Source of the DNA: Bacteroidales bacterium
Lineage (GTDB): Bacteria > Bacteroidota > Bacteroidia > Bacteroidales > UBA3663
Direction: 5' to 3'
Length of the DNA: 64,000 nucleotides
Assembly (NCBI GenBank): GCA_017449065.1
Contig: JAFSKF010000034.1
Coordinates: 56,548-120,547 of the forward strand
Shown here: positions 16,650 through 26,420 of the stretch, in pieces
How positions within the stretch are numbered: position 1 is the stretch's first letter
How the letters are laid out: each line of letters opens with the position of its first letter
Program-made: the position numbers and the translations under genes
Notes under the pieces: model-generated
Database searches by the model: none
Seen by the model: only the letters and a program-made list of their open reading frames with translations
Told to the model about the DNA's origin: nothing

Positions 16650-17687
16650 ATGCAAGACGATTTTGATATCCGAGAGGCCAGCGGGGCTACCCAGCAGGAA
16701 AAAGAGTTTGAAAAAGCGCTGCGTCCGCTGACATTCGATGACTTTGCCGGACAAGAGAAGGTGATTGAGAACTTGCGCATTTTTGTACAGGCAGCAAAGA
16801 TGCGTGGGGAATCTCTGGATCATACCTTGTTCCATGGTCCTCCCGGTTTGGGCAAGACGACCTTGAGCAATATCATTGCCAATGAGCTTGGTGTCGGTTT
16901 CAAGGTGACCAGTGGACCGGTGCTCGACAAACCCGGAGATTTGGCAGGATTGCTGACTTCGCTTGATAAGAACGATGTCCTGTTCATCGACGAGATACAC
17001 CGTCTGTCGCCGGTCGTGGAAGAGTATCTTTACAGTGCGATGGAAGACTATCGGATTGATATCATGATTGATAAGGGTCCGGCAGCACGTAGCATTCAGA
17101 TTGATCTGAACCCTTTTACGTTAATCGGAGCCACCACCCGAAGCGGCCTGCTGACTGCCCCGTTGCGTGCCCGTTTCGGAATCAATATGCATTTGGAATA
17201 CTACGACACAGAAGTATTGGCGGGAATCATTGCCCGATCGGCCGGCATTCTGGGAATGGCCATCGAAGAAGAGGCCGCCATCGAAATCGCTTTGAGAAGT
17301 CGTGGAACACCGCGTGTGGCAAATGCCTTGTTGCGTCGAGTGCGCGATTTCGCCATGGTGAAAGGAGACGGACGTCGCATTGATATCCGAATCGCCAAAC
17401 ATGCTTTGGAGGCATTAGGCGTGGATCAATATGGCTTGGATGAAGTGGATAATAAATTGCTATCGACCATCATTGACAAGTTCAATGGCGGACCTGTCGG
17501 TCTGACAACCATTGCAACCGCGTTGGGAGAGGATGCCGGTACTGTGGAAGATGTGCTGGAACCCTATCTGATTAAGGAAGGATTCATCAAGCGAACCCCT
17601 CGCGGACGTGAGGCGACGCAGTTGGCATACAAGCATCTGAAACGTCCCTTGAAAGGCGTGGACGGATTGCAGGGAACGCTCTTTTAA
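16650..17687 (+). CDS. ruvB: Holliday junction branch migration ATPase RuvB
   Basis: 345 residues from ATG 16650. The longer frame to 16614 overlaps the promoter and is rejected. Landmarks: [19 protein letters not shown] near the start, Walker [17 protein letters not shown] (about residues 61-76), Walker [13 protein letters not shown], sensor [18 protein letters not shown], and a C-terminal winged-helix DNA-binding domain ([16 protein letters not shown]). RuvB is the hexameric motor that, with RuvA, moves Holliday junctions. ruvA and ruvC are not adjacent. Confidence 0.98.
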   Translation: MQDDFDIREASGATQQEKEFEKALRPLTFDDFAGQEKVIENLRIFVQAAKMRGESLDHTLFHGPPGLGKTTLSNIIANELGVGFKVTSGPVLDKPGDLAGLLTSLDKNDVLFIDEIHRLSPVVEEYLYSAMEDYRIDIMIDKGPAARSIQIDLNPFTLIGATTRSGLLTAPLRARFGINMHLEYYDTEVLAGIIARSAGILGMAIEEEAAIEIALRSRGTPRVANALLRRVRDFAMVKGDGRRIDIRIAKHALEALGVDQYGLDEVDNKLLSTIIDKFNGGPVGLTTIATALGEDAGTVEDVLEPYLIKEGFIKRTPRGREATQLAYKHLKRPLKGVDGLQGTLF

Positions 17688-17749
17688 ATGACAATTGCGG
17701 AAAGTTTGGTCCATTTTTGGTTAAAAAAGCAAAATAAAGGGACAAAATC

Positions 17750-17780
17750 TTGTCGGAATTGAATATTTTCCATAACTTTG
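17750..17780 (+). promoter_or_regulatory. Promoter of the SUMF1 lipoprotein-GH127 pair
   Basis: TTG (17750-17752), a 20-bp gap and TAACTTTG (17773-17780). The ATG at 17789 follows after 8 nt, so the mRNA leader must be very short or absent. Confidence 0.55.
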
Positions 17781-17788
17781 TGCCCATT

Positions 17789-18928
17789 ATGAAAGAAGTG
17801 ATTGTCAGAAGTATATTATTTGCGGTTTTGTCGGCTGTGCTGCTTGCTTCGTGTGACGATGTCGAGGAAGGCATTTCCTACAAGAAGACTACGTTCCCAG
17901 TAGGCGAAGTTGTGTGGCGTAGCGATGTGTCGGCTTCCGAGCAGGCGGTGATTAGCAACCTGATTAACAACATGGTCAAGGTGGAAGCCTGCCAGTTCTA
18001 TATGGGTGCTCAGGCGAAGACTTACCGGAGAGCCAATTATTTCGGATATTTTTCGGGTCGTGATTCCGTTTTCCTTCGTGACGGAAAAGCATTCACCAGA
18101 AACCTGAAAACTGCCGATACCGTTTTTTATAATCCCGGGAACTTCCATTTTATCGATACGATTAAGACCAAGAAAGATACGGTTTGCTATGCCAATGTCT
18201 ATAAAAACGGCGTTTTTTGGGTAGGTCCTGTCATTGAGGTTTCCATGCCGGATTACTATATCGGTAAATACGAAATCACGCAGGCCGAATGGATGGCGGT
18301 GATGCATCGGGAACCGACAGGGCAGTATTGTATCGTGGAAGGTCGGAGCGGAGCTTCCTGGTATAAGGAAATCGGGTTGGGCGACAAGGTTGCCGCTTAT
18401 AATGTCTGGTACCAGGATGCAAAGGACTTCTGTGATTCATTGAACGCTAAAACCGGATTGCGGTTCCGCTTGCCGACGGAGGCGGAATGGGAATGCGCGG
18501 CAAGAGGCGGCAAATACAGTCGCGGATACCGCTATGCCGGTTCTGATTCCTATACAGAAGCCGGATGGGTTTATAGCAATGCCTGTGCCCAGAAGATCGG
18601 AGAAGAAGATTACGGAATTCATGCCGGAGGTGAGAAAGTCGCCAACGAGCTGGGTATCTACGATATGTGCGGCAACGTTTCCGAATGGGTTTCGAACGCC
18701 TACTACAAATATGGCGTTTTAGACTCGATCAACCCGCAGGGCAAGGCTCCGCTTTTGGATGGAACCGACACGCTGATCCTTCGAGGCGGCAGTTGGATGC
18801 AGACAAAATATGCCGATTTCAGCGTAGCCAACCGCAAACATGCCATCATGAGCAGCTACTCGGACGAATCCAGTATGCAGAGTGCTTTTGTCAATTGCGG
18901 ATTCAGAATTACAATCAGTGCTAATTAA
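17789..18928 (+). CDS. SUMF1/formylglycine-generating-enzyme-like lipoprotein (GldJ/K-type)
   Basis: 379 residues from ATG 17789, just before a lipoprotein signal with lipobox LLASC. The longer frame to 17750 would lie within the promoter. From about residue 150 the FGE-sulfatase fold is clear: YYIGKYEITQAEWMAVMH, RLPTEAEWECAARGG, GIYDMCGNVSEWV and ILRGGSWMQ. Most Bacteroidetes proteins of this kind do not modify sulfatases but act as envelope or gliding-type lipoproteins, and no sulfatase is nearby. The gene is 12 bp upstream of the GH127 gene and likely in the same operon. A role in sugar use is inference. Confidence 0.85.
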   Translation: MKEVIVRSILFAVLSAVLLASCDDVEEGISYKKTTFPVGEVVWRSDVSASEQAVISNLINNMVKVEACQFYMGAQAKTYRRANYFGYFSGRDSVFLRDGKAFTRNLKTADTVFYNPGNFHFIDTIKTKKDTVCYANVYKNGVFWVGPVIEVSMPDYYIGKYEITQAEWMAVMHREPTGQYCIVEGRSGASWYKEIGLGDKVAAYNVWYQDAKDFCDSLNAKTGLRFRLPTEAEWECAARGGKYSRGYRYAGSDSYTEAGWVYSNACAQKIGEEDYGIHAGGEKVANELGIYDMCGNVSEWVSNAYYKYGVLDSINPQGKAPLLDGTDTLILRGGSWMQTKYADFSVANRKHAIMSSYSDESSMQSAFVNCGFRITISAN

Positions 18929-18940
18929 TTTTTTGAAGTT

Positions 18941-21478
18941 ATGAAAGGAATAAAGTTTTATTCCGTCCTGTTGGCCTTGTTTGGGCTGATGTACACGGAA
19001 CCGATGCAAGCGCAGAGTGCCTTGTATCCTTCCCATTTTGACCTGCATGAGGTAACCTTGTTGGACGGACCTTTCAAAACGGCACAGGATCTGAACTACA
19101 AAACCTTGTTGGAGTTCGATGTGGATCGTATGCTCACTCCGTACATCCGTCAGTCTGGACTTTCTGCCACTTCCGATGCTCAGAGTCGTTATTATCAATG
19201 GGAGGCAGTTCATCCGGCTTTCGAGAGTTTCGCCTGGAATCCGGCGATGGCTATGGACGGACACATCTTGGGACATTACTTGTCTGCCATCTCTATCTCA
19301 TATCAGTCTTGCCACGATGAGGCACTCCGATCGGCTTTTAAGACGAGAATTGACTATATCATATCGGTTTTGAACGATTGCCAGAGTGTTTTCGATTCCA
19401 ATAAGGACGGTTTGAAGGGTTATCTGGGCGGCATTCCGGATAATATCGTCTGGATTGCGATGGCTGATGCAGATTACCGCGTCTATAACCAACGAGGCAG
19501 TTGGGTGCCTTTCTATTGCGAGCATAAGGTTTTAGCAGGACTTCGGGATGCATATATCTATGGCGGAAATGAAACTGCCAAGGGTATGTTCAAGAAGTTG
19601 TGCGATTGGGCTATCATGATTGTGGGTCTCTTTTCGGATGATGTCATGGAGATGCAGATTCTGCAATGGGAGACCGGTGGCATGAACGAGGTGCTGGCCG
19701 ATGCCTATAAGATTTTCGGAGAAAGCAAATACCTGAAGGCTGCACAGAAATACTCGCATCAGATTGTGATCGAGAATATGAATCAGGATCCGCAGAACGA
19801 GTTTTTGGATAAGAAGCATACCAATAGTATGACAGCCTCCTTTGTCGGTTTCTCCAGGATCAATCAGGTGAAAAGTGACAAGCGGTATCGGATGAGTGCA
19901 CAGAATTATTGGGAAGATGTGGTTGCCCGAAGAGTGACAGCCATTGGTGGCGTCGGACAGGCGCATTATTTTCTGCCGGCTTCCAAGTGCTCGTCAATTG
20001 TCAATAACGGAGACGGTCCTGATTTGTGTACGACTTACAATATGCTGAAGCTGACCGAACTGTTGTTTGACGGAACTCGGGATGCCCGTTATTCGGATTA
20101 CTATGAGCGAGCACTGCTGAATCATGTGCTGGCATCGATTGATCCAGAAACCGGAGGATTTACATTTTTTACTTCGCTTCGCCCGGAAAGTTATAGGATC
20201 TATTCGACCGTCAACGAGTCGATGTGGTGCTGCGTGGGTACGGGTATGGAGAGTAATGCCAAATACGGAGACTTTATTTATACCCTGTCGGAAGATACCT
20301 TGTTTGTGAACCTGTTTATTCCGAGTGAACTGAATAGTGCAAGGGCTGCATTGAAGCTGGAGTCGGGTTTTCCATACGGGAATACATCGAAGATTACCGT
20401 CCAGAAGAGTGGAACCTATACATTGGCAGTGCGTCATCCGAGTTGGGCAGCACAAGGCTTTAAAGTGACCTTGAACGGACAGGAATTGTCGTTTAAGCCG
20501 GATTTGGTCACACCGGGAAAACCGTCTTATCTGGCTTGTGGAAAAATATGGAAGCAAGGTGACGTGCTTGAGATAACCTATCCGATGCAACTGACTTTTG
20601 TGGCTTGTCCGAATTACCGTGATTATATAGCTTTGCGCTATGGACCTTCGGTTTTGGCAGCACAGACCTCCTCGAATACGGAAGGGGATGAGAATTATGA
20701 AGTGCTGGTGCGTGAGTACGGAGGAAAGGGAATGAGCGATCATTCTCCGCAGGCGAGAGAAAAATTCAGAAGTACGGCTTTCGCTCCGATGCTGATTTGT
20801 GAGTTGCCGGAAGTGCCGAATCGCGTTAAGATGGTGGATCCTGCCAAGTTGGAATTTCAGGTCGATGCGACCGCACCGGGTTCGCAATGGAAGGAAGTGA
20901 AGATGAAGCCGTTCTTCGATCTTCATCATACCCGTTATTCTATTTACTGGAACCGGCAGAATGAAGCGTCCTGGCTGAAGAATCCGCTGTTTAAGGACCA
21001 GTTGCGAAAGACCGAACTGGAAGCATTGACTTACGATCAGGTAACTCCGGGTAATAGCGAAAGCGAACAGGCACACTTTATACGATTGAGTGAAACCGGT
21101 TCTCGTGGTAATCTGAATGGTCGCACCTTCCGTGATGCTCAGCCAAACGAATGGTTTGAGTACAGAATGAATGTGGAGAAGGCTCAGTTGGAAGCGCCTG
21201 GTCAGGATCTTGCCCTGTCGTTGAATCTGTCGATTTCCGACCGTGGACGCTCGTGCTCCATTTGGGTGGACGGAAAGGAGTTGAGTACCTATCTGGTTCC
21301 TACCTCCAATCCCGATGGCGGCAAAGAGAAATTCTTTGAGAAGGTGTTTACAATTCCTGCATCGCTTGTGGCCGGGAAGAAAGCCCTTAATGTCCGCATC
21401 TCTTCGGTGAACGGCAGCTATGCTCCCCGTGTATATCAGATCCGAATCATGAAATACGATGAACGGCTTATGCAGTGA
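18941..21478 (+). CDS. Glycoside hydrolase family 127 (beta-L-arabinofuranosidase type)
   Basis: 845 residues with a signal peptide (to about residue 27, QAQS). The DUF1680/GH127 catalytic domain covers about residues 28-560: DLHEVTLLDGPFKTAQDLN, QWETGGMNEVLADAY (metal-binding Glu region), and TVNESMWCCVGTGMESNAKY with the paired cysteines that hold the zinc and the nucleophilic thiolate in characterised GH127 enzymes. The C-terminal ~250 residues look like an added beta-rich DUF4986/CBM-like region. It removes beta-L-arabinofuranose, which fits the pectinolytic genes at the left end, though the two loci are 11 kb apart. Its stop codon lies inside the terminator hairpin. Confidence 0.92.
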   Translation: MKGIKFYSVLLALFGLMYTEPMQAQSALYPSHFDLHEVTLLDGPFKTAQDLNYKTLLEFDVDRMLTPYIRQSGLSATSDAQSRYYQWEAVHPAFESFAWNPAMAMDGHILGHYLSAISISYQSCHDEALRSAFKTRIDYIISVLNDCQSVFDSNKDGLKGYLGGIPDNIVWIAMADADYRVYNQRGSWVPFYCEHKVLAGLRDAYIYGGNETAKGMFKKLCDWAIMIVGLFSDDVMEMQILQWETGGMNEVLADAYKIFGESKYLKAAQKYSHQIVIENMNQDPQNEFLDKKHTNSMTASFVGFSRINQVKSDKRYRMSAQNYWEDVVARRVTAIGGVGQAHYFLPASKCSSIVNNGDGPDLCTTYNMLKLTELLFDGTRDARYSDYYERALLNHVLASIDPETGGFTFFTSLRPESYRIYSTVNESMWCCVGTGMESNAKYGDFIYTLSEDTLFVNLFIPSELNSARAALKLESGFPYGNTSKITVQKSGTYTLAVRHPSWAAQGFKVTLNGQELSFKPDLVTPGKPSYLACGKIWKQGDVLEITYPMQLTFVACPNYRDYIALRYGPSVLAAQTSSNTEGDENYEVLVREYGGKGMSDHSPQAREKFRSTAFAPMLICELPEVPNRVKMVDPAKLEFQVDATAPGSQWKEVKMKPFFDLHHTRYSIYWNRQNEASWLKNPLFKDQLRKTELEALTYDQVTPGNSESEQAHFIRLSETGSRGNLNGRTFRDAQPNEWFEYRMNVEKAQLEAPGQDLALSLNLSISDRGRSCSIWVDGKELSTYLVPTSNPDGGKEKFFEKVFTIPASLVAGKKALNVRISSVNGSYAPRVYQIRIMKYDERLMQ

Positions 21479-21507
21479 ATGCTGCTTAAGCCGTTTCGTC
21501 TTTTTTT
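21462..21507 (+). terminator. Rho-independent terminator overlapping the GH127 stop codon
   Basis: AACGGCTTATGCAG pairs with CTGCTTAAGCCGTT (one bulge) around TGAATG, followed by a T-rich run. It lies between the convergent GH127 and hflX genes. Confidence 0.85.
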
Positions 21508-21521
21508 ATTCTTCGTCTTTT

Positions 21522-22943
21522 TTATTCCTCCGAGGAATCGGACAAATCCTCATATTTCTGGAAAAGGAAATCGTTGTAGGGGAATCGTTGGGTATGTATT
21601 TCCTTGACCATGTCGTAGAGTTTCGTTTTCAGTTCGTCGATGCCTTGTCCGTTTTTGGCAGAAATGAACACGCAGTTGTTGCTCATACGAGCCATCCAGG
21701 TCTGTTTCATTTCATCTAACGAAATGTTTTCTTTAGTGGCAGGCGTCAGATCATCCTCTTCTTTTGGAATGAAATGATAGTTATCGACCTTGTTAAATAC
21801 CAGCAGGGTTGGTTTGTCGTGTCCTTGTTCCTTCAGATTCCGTTCGAATTGTTTCTTGTCTTTGCGGTTGTATCCGTTCCTGTCGTCTTTTCTCTCATCT
21901 TTCACCGTCATATCGCGGCAGACATCATTCAGTGTCTGTTCAACCACTTTGATCTGGTCCTCGAAAGTAGGGTGAGAGATATCTACTATGTGAATAAGCA
22001 GATCGGCTTCGCGAACCTCGTCGAGCGTGGATTTGAACGATTCCACCAAGTGAGTCGGAAGTTTCCGGATGAATCCGACCGTATCGGACATCAGGAAAGG
22101 AAGATTGTCGATAATCACCTTGCGCACGGTAGTGTCGAGGGTGGCAAAGAGTTTATTTTCGGCAAAAACGTCGCTCTTGGCCAGCAGGTTCAGCAGGGTT
22201 GATTTGCCGACGTTCGTATAACCTACCAAAGCGACACGCACCAGCTTGCCTCGGTTCTTGCGTTGTGTGGCTTTCTGGCGGTCGATCTGCTCCAGCCATT
22301 TTTTGCAGAGAGAAATCCTGTCGAGCACAATACGGCGGTCGGTCTCAATCTGCGTCTCACCAGGTCCGCGCATACCGATACCGCCCTTTTGTCGTTCGAG
22401 GTGGGTCCACAATCCGGTGAGGCGAGGCAGTAAATATTGGTATTGAGCCAGTTCTACCTGAGTTTTGGCTGTGTCTGTCTGTGCACGGCTGGCAAAGATA
22501 TCGAGAATTAACGAGGTCCTGTCGAGAATCTTCACACCCAGTTCCTTTTCAATAATCTGCAACTGCTTGGGTCCCAGATCATCATCGAAAATCACCATTC
22601 CGATACGCGGATCAGGGGGAAGCGGAATCTCTTGGGCTTCCTTTTTATTCCGGGATTTGGCAACCTCCTCCTGGTATGCTTTCAGATATTCTTCGTATTC
22701 GTCGTTGCGGCGACCGATGAACTCTTTGATCTCCTGAAGTTTGCCGGGACCGACGTATGTGGCATTATTCGGTGTCTCCAGTTTCTGGATATACCGTTTT
22801 ACCGTCACGGCTCCGGCAGTGTCGGCCAGAAAAGCGAGTTCGTCAAGATATTCCTGCGTTTTCTGTTCGTTCTGATTTTTCGTAATCAGGCCCACCAGAA
22901 TCGCATTTTCGCTTTTTGCCTGACTTAGTACAAATTCCTTCAT
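21522..22943 (-). CDS. hflX: GTPase HflX
   Basis: 473 residues. The N-terminal HflX domain contains NNATYVGPGKLQEIKEF and VIFDDDLGPKQLQIIEKELG. The linker has GGIGMRGPGETQIETDRR. The G domain follows with G1 GYTNVGKSTLLNLL, G2/G3 DTTVRK and SDTVGFIRKLPTHL, G4 VFNKVD and G5 ISAKNG. The family binds the 50S subunit and splits stalled or heat-damaged ribosomes. An inserted Lys/Asp/Arg-rich stretch between G3 and G4 (DERKDDRNGYNRKDKKQ) is typical of Bacteroidetes forms. It is divergent from the radical SAM gene. Confidence 0.97.
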   Translation of the reverse strand: MKEFVLSQAKSENAILVGLITKNQNEQKTQEYLDELAFLADTAGAVTVKRYIQKLETPNNATYVGPGKLQEIKEFIGRRNDEYEEYLKAYQEEVAKSRNKKEAQEIPLPPDPRIGMVIFDDDLGPKQLQIIEKELGVKILDRTSLILDIFASRAQTDTAKTQVELAQYQYLLPRLTGLWTHLERQKGGIGMRGPGETQIETDRRIVLDRISLCKKWLEQIDRQKATQRKNRGKLVRVALVGYTNVGKSTLLNLLAKSDVFAENKLFATLDTTVRKVIIDNLPFLMSDTVGFIRKLPTHLVESFKSTLDEVREADLLIHIVDISHPTFEDQIKVVEQTLNDVCRDMTVKDERKDDRNGYNRKDKKQFERNLKEQGHDKPTLLVFNKVDNYHFIPKEEDDLTPATKENISLDEMKQTWMARMSNNCVFISAKNGQGIDELKTKLYDMVKEIHTQRFPYNDFLFQKYEDLSDSSEE

Positions 22944-22972
22944 TCACAACTAAAAATAAAAATTTTAGAGTG

Positions 22973-23004
22973 CAAAGGTACTATATTTTCCAAAAATATA
23001 CAAA
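22973..23004 (-). promoter_or_regulatory. Promoter of hflX
   Basis: On the minus strand TTTG (23004-23001), a 20-bp gap and TACCTTTG (22980-22973). The hflX ATG at 22943 follows after 29 nt. Confidence 0.65.
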
Positions 23005-23008
23005 TAAT

Positions 23009-23040
23009 TTTGGTTTTTTCTTCATTTCTTAGTAACTTTG
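23009..23040 (+). promoter_or_regulatory. Promoter of the radical SAM-to-aminotransferase gene run
   Basis: TTTG (23009-23012), a 20-bp gap and TAACTTTG (23033-23040). The radical SAM ATG at 23062 is 21 nt downstream. It is the only good promoter seen before the closely packed genes up to 30306. Confidence 0.65.
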
Positions 23041-23061
23041 CCGCAAAATTATCGTTTCATC

Positions 23062-23838
23062 ATGGTTAAACCAGATATTTTCAATTCCAACATCATAGGA
23101 CCCATCCACAGCCGTCGTCTGGGAATCTCTTTGGGAGTGAATCTGCTCCCCAAGAACGGAAAGATATGTTCGTTCGACTGTCTTTATTGCGAATGCGGAT
23201 GGAATGCCGATCATCGGGGCGGAAAGTTCCCGGATGCAGAAGAAGTGATAACGGAATTGTCGGACAAGCTTCAGGATATGTGTGAACACGGAGAGACTTT
23301 AGATGTCATCACTTTTGCCGGAAACGGAGAACCGACACTGCATCCCGACTTTGACAAAGTGATTGACCGGACCCTGCAACTTCGCGACCGGTATTTCCCG
23401 AATGCCAAAGTAAGCGTGCTGAGCAATGCCACGCAAATGGATGATCCAAAGGTTCATGCTGCTTTGCTGAAAGTCGATAATAATATCCTAAAGATAGACG
23501 GGGCCTTCGATGCTACCGTTCATCAGATCGACCAACCTGCCAGTAAGAGCTATTCTGTGCGGAAAGTGGTGGAAGGAATGAAATCGTTTAAGGGGCAGCT
23601 GATTGTCCAGACGATGTTCGTGCGTGGCGAGCACAATGGTAAGAAGGTGGATAATACCACCCCTGAAGAAGTGGCAGCCTGGCAGGAACTGATGCGCGAG
23701 ATCCGACCACATCAGATTATGGCATACAGTCTGGATCGTCCGACCCCTGAGCCTAACCTTATCCAGGTCAGCCGTGAGGAAATGGAGCAGTTCGTGGCTC
23801 CGTTGAAAGCAGAAGGAATGTTTGTTACAGTTTCATGA
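23062..23838 (+). CDS. Radical SAM protein (COG0731-like)
   Basis: 258 residues from ATG 23062. The iron-sulfur motif is CSFDCLYC (Cx3Cx2C, about residues 37-44), preceded by SRRLGISLGVNLLPK. TFAGNGEPTLHPDF is the glycine-rich SAM-binding strand, and MAYSLDRPTPEPNLIQVS closes the barrel. It resembles the uncharacterised radical SAM enzymes next to wyosine-type proteins in COG0731; its substrate cannot be told from sequence. The last 4 bp overlap the start of the TPR gene (ATGA), showing tight coupling. Confidence 0.85.
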   Translation: MVKPDIFNSNIIGPIHSRRLGISLGVNLLPKNGKICSFDCLYCECGWNADHRGGKFPDAEEVITELSDKLQDMCEHGETLDVITFAGNGEPTLHPDFDKVIDRTLQLRDRYFPNAKVSVLSNATQMDDPKVHAALLKVDNNILKIDGAFDATVHQIDQPASKSYSVRKVVEGMKSFKGQLIVQTMFVRGEHNGKKVDNTTPEEVAAWQELMREIRPHQIMAYSLDRPTPEPNLIQVSREEMEQFVAPLKAEGMFVTVS

Positions 23839-25529
23839 AGAGAACGCTGATCCTATTTTTGCTGGCACTCTGTTTGCCAATAGCGGTCTTTGCCCGGAAA
23901 AAGGCAAAGACGGGGACGGTCGTGCCAATGGAATCAACGATTCTTCGCACACCTTTGGATGACCGGCAGACCTATCTGTTCGATTCCCTGTATTTCGAGT
24001 CTCTTTCGAAACTACTTCAAGACGATGCACAAGAGGCTTTCCGTTTGGTTTCAGAAGCGCTGGAAGTGGATAGCCTTTCCGCTCCGGCACTTTACCTGCG
24101 AAGCAAGATTTACCGGATGCAGGGGAATCCCAACGGATTACGCGATGTGGAACTGGCCGTTCAACTCGACTCGGTCAATTATTGGTACGGCAGTGCCTTG
24201 GGCGATTTGTATATCGAAAGAGGAAGATATGATCTGGCGATTCCGTGCTATGAGCGCTTGCAACGCCAGCATCCGGAGAAAAGCGATCCATGCTATACGT
24301 TGGCGCAGCTTTATTTGCGTGCCGACAGTTTGGATCTTTGCTTGCAGCAGTTGGATAAGATCGAAGAACTGGACGGCGTCAATCCGAACCTGACGTTGCA
24401 GAAGTTTTACATCTTGCAGCAGCAAGGCAAGACCGATGAGGCATTCAACGAATACGACAAACTGATACACCGCTTCCCGTTCGATATCTCTTATCGGATT
24501 CAGTTGGGAGACTTGCAGATGAAGTCGGGCATGATACCACAGGCAAAGGTAACCTATGACGAAGCTGCTAAAATCGATCCCGATAACGCTTATTTGTGGA
24601 TTGCCCAGTCGAATTATTACAGTATAACCGGCAATCATGCAGCGGCTGACAGTTTGGTGCAGCAAGCACTTGTGAATGCGAATCTGGATATTGATACCAA
24701 GATACAGATCCTGACTGAGTATCTGAAAACAACTTTGCGTAAAGTAGCCAAAGAAAAGGAAACGGCTAAAGATACGACTGCTATAGATCTGCCGGGTGTT
24801 GATTCTCTTTTTCTGACCGTGGCAACGATGCATCCTACGGCTCCGGAGGTATATGACCTGCATGCCGATTACCTGTCTGCTATCGGGCGGGATAGTTCCG
24901 CATTGGTGCAGATCCTATTTGCGGTCGATCTGAAACCTTCGGAGAAAAAATATTGGGGAAAATCTCTTAGTCTGGCGGCTCAGACAGACAATTTCCCCAA
25001 GGTGTTTCAACTGGCAGAAGCAGCAAAGCGGCTTCATCCGAGTTTGTCGGACATCTATCTGACAACTGCCTATGTGTATGCCAAGCAGGAGAAGAAAGAC
25101 AGTGTGGAGATGGCCTACAAGGATGCCTTGCAGAATATCGAACCGAATGAAGTGAACCTCCGTTCCCGGATTTACGGGTATTTGGGCGATAACTACTATG
25201 AAATGGGCCGGAAGGAAGATGCATACGCCAGTTATGACGAAGCGCTGAAATACAATGACAAAAATTATTCTGTGCTGAATAACTATGCCTACTTCCTTTG
25301 TTTAGACGGAGGTGACCTGAACAAAGCAGAAACGATGGCAGCAAAGGTGATACAGCAGTATCCGGATGAACCAACCTATCTGGATACCTACGCCTGGATC
25401 TATTATCTGCAGGGGAATTACATGTTGGCAAAATTCTATCAGCAGAGAGCCATCGATAAGGCCGGGGATCATCCGAGTGCCGATCTGGTACTGCATTACG
25501 ATGCCATCCTGAAGGCACTTGGAGAATGA
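23835..25529 (+). CDS. Exported tetratricopeptide repeat protein
   Basis: 564 residues with a signal peptide (MKRTLILFLLALCLPIAVFA) and TPR arrays over most of the length (GSALGDLYIERGRYDLAIPC, YLGDNYYEMGRKEDAYASYD, YAWIYYLQGNYMLAKFYQQ). Lying immediately before DUF4292 and EnvC-like genes, it belongs to a common Bacteroidales trio thought to act in outer-membrane or cell-wall maintenance; that role is inference. It is likely periplasmic or on the inner face of the outer membrane. Confidence 0.85.
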   Translation: MKRTLILFLLALCLPIAVFARKKAKTGTVVPMESTILRTPLDDRQTYLFDSLYFESLSKLLQDDAQEAFRLVSEALEVDSLSAPALYLRSKIYRMQGNPNGLRDVELAVQLDSVNYWYGSALGDLYIERGRYDLAIPCYERLQRQHPEKSDPCYTLAQLYLRADSLDLCLQQLDKIEELDGVNPNLTLQKFYILQQQGKTDEAFNEYDKLIHRFPFDISYRIQLGDLQMKSGMIPQAKVTYDEAAKIDPDNAYLWIAQSNYYSITGNHAAADSLVQQALVNANLDIDTKIQILTEYLKTTLRKVAKEKETAKDTTAIDLPGVDSLFLTVATMHPTAPEVYDLHADYLSAIGRDSSALVQILFAVDLKPSEKKYWGKSLSLAAQTDNFPKVFQLAEAAKRLHPSLSDIYLTTAYVYAKQEKKDSVEMAYKDALQNIEPNEVNLRSRIYGYLGDNYYEMGRKEDAYASYDEALKYNDKNYSVLNNYAYFLCLDGGDLNKAETMAAKVIQQYPDEPTYLDTYAWIYYLQGNYMLAKFYQQRAIDKAGDHPSADLVLHYDAILKALGE

Positions 25530-25567
25530 GAGAAAGTATAAACAACCATAGCTTTTTTGTATCGAAG

Positions 25568-26395
25568 ATGAAAAGATTTGTCTATATATTCGGGATCATC
25601 CTGCTGGCTGGCGTGCTGGCAGGTTGTTCAGCATCGAAAAAGGGTGCGTCGAACATTGGTAAACAGGAAATGAAGGCGGCCAAAGCCCGGTATGAGACGG
25701 TTGTGAACCGGAATTTCGATTACGAGTATCTGAGTGCTAAGGTCAAGTATTCGCTGAAGGGAAAGTCTTTGGGCGGGAAACTGAATATCGAACACGGAAA
25801 ACGTCTTTGCATGACAGTTACCTTATTGGGTATTGAAGTGGCGAGAGTGGAAGCTGACGAGGATGTGTTGCTGGTGGTCGATAAGTTCGATAAGGTTTTT
25901 GCCGCACTTCCTATTGCTGAAGCGGTGTCTAAACTGGGCTTGCAGGAAGAAGCTAAACTTGAGACCTTGGAGGCGTTGCTTTTGGGGCGCATATATATTC
26001 CAGGCGACGGTACAGCTTCAGCCAAAGATTTTAAGCGCTTGACGTGGACTTTGCAAGACGATCAGACGCTGGTTGGTCGGTGTGCCCGAAACAAATATCT
26101 GCTCGATTACACCATCGGGGCTGATGATTATCTGACACAGACTCAGGTTTCGATGCCGGATTCCCATGCCCGTTTTATCTGGAAGTACGCTTCTCCGATT
26201 TCAATAGAAGGCGGATCGATGCCGGGTGTGGAAACCTTGTCGGGCGAGGGCGAAGGAAAACAGCTTTCTGCACAATTGACTTTAAGCGCTCCGTCGGTTG
26301 CCAAAAAAAACTGGAATTCCTTCACTCCGACATCAGGCTACAGAGAGGTTACTTTTGCCGAATTGCTGACCATCCTGAAGAATCTGAAAAACTAA
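25568..26395 (+). CDS. DUF4292 lipoprotein (LolB/LolA-like fold family)
   Basis: 275 residues from ATG 25568, which begins a lipoprotein signal (MKRFVYIFGIILLAGVLAGC). An in-frame ATG at 25526 overlaps the previous stop and would add 14 polar residues before the signal, so it is less likely. The body fits DUF4292: SAKVKYSLKGKSLGGKLNIE, LGIEVARVEADEDVLLVVDK and LEALLLGRIYIPG. DUF4292 proteins are predicted to share the half-barrel of lipoprotein carriers such as LolB. It lies between a TPR and an EnvC-like gene. Confidence 0.88.
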   Translation: MKRFVYIFGIILLAGVLAGCSASKKGASNIGKQEMKAAKARYETVVNRNFDYEYLSAKVKYSLKGKSLGGKLNIEHGKRLCMTVTLLGIEVARVEADEDVLLVVDKFDKVFAALPIAEAVSKLGLQEEAKLETLEALLLGRIYIPGDGTASAKDFKRLTWTLQDDQTLVGRCARNKYLLDYTIGADDYLTQTQVSMPDSHARFIWKYASPISIEGGSMPGVETLSGEGEGKQLSAQLTLSAPSVAKKNWNSFTPTSGYREVTFAELLTILKNLKN

Positions 26396-26420
26396 CCTTT
26401 TCCACAAACGCTGAAAACCG

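Noticed and set aside
19994..21076. Minus-strand frame of 360 codons opposite the GH127 gene
   Set aside because: Antisense shadow of a well-supported GH127 enzyme.
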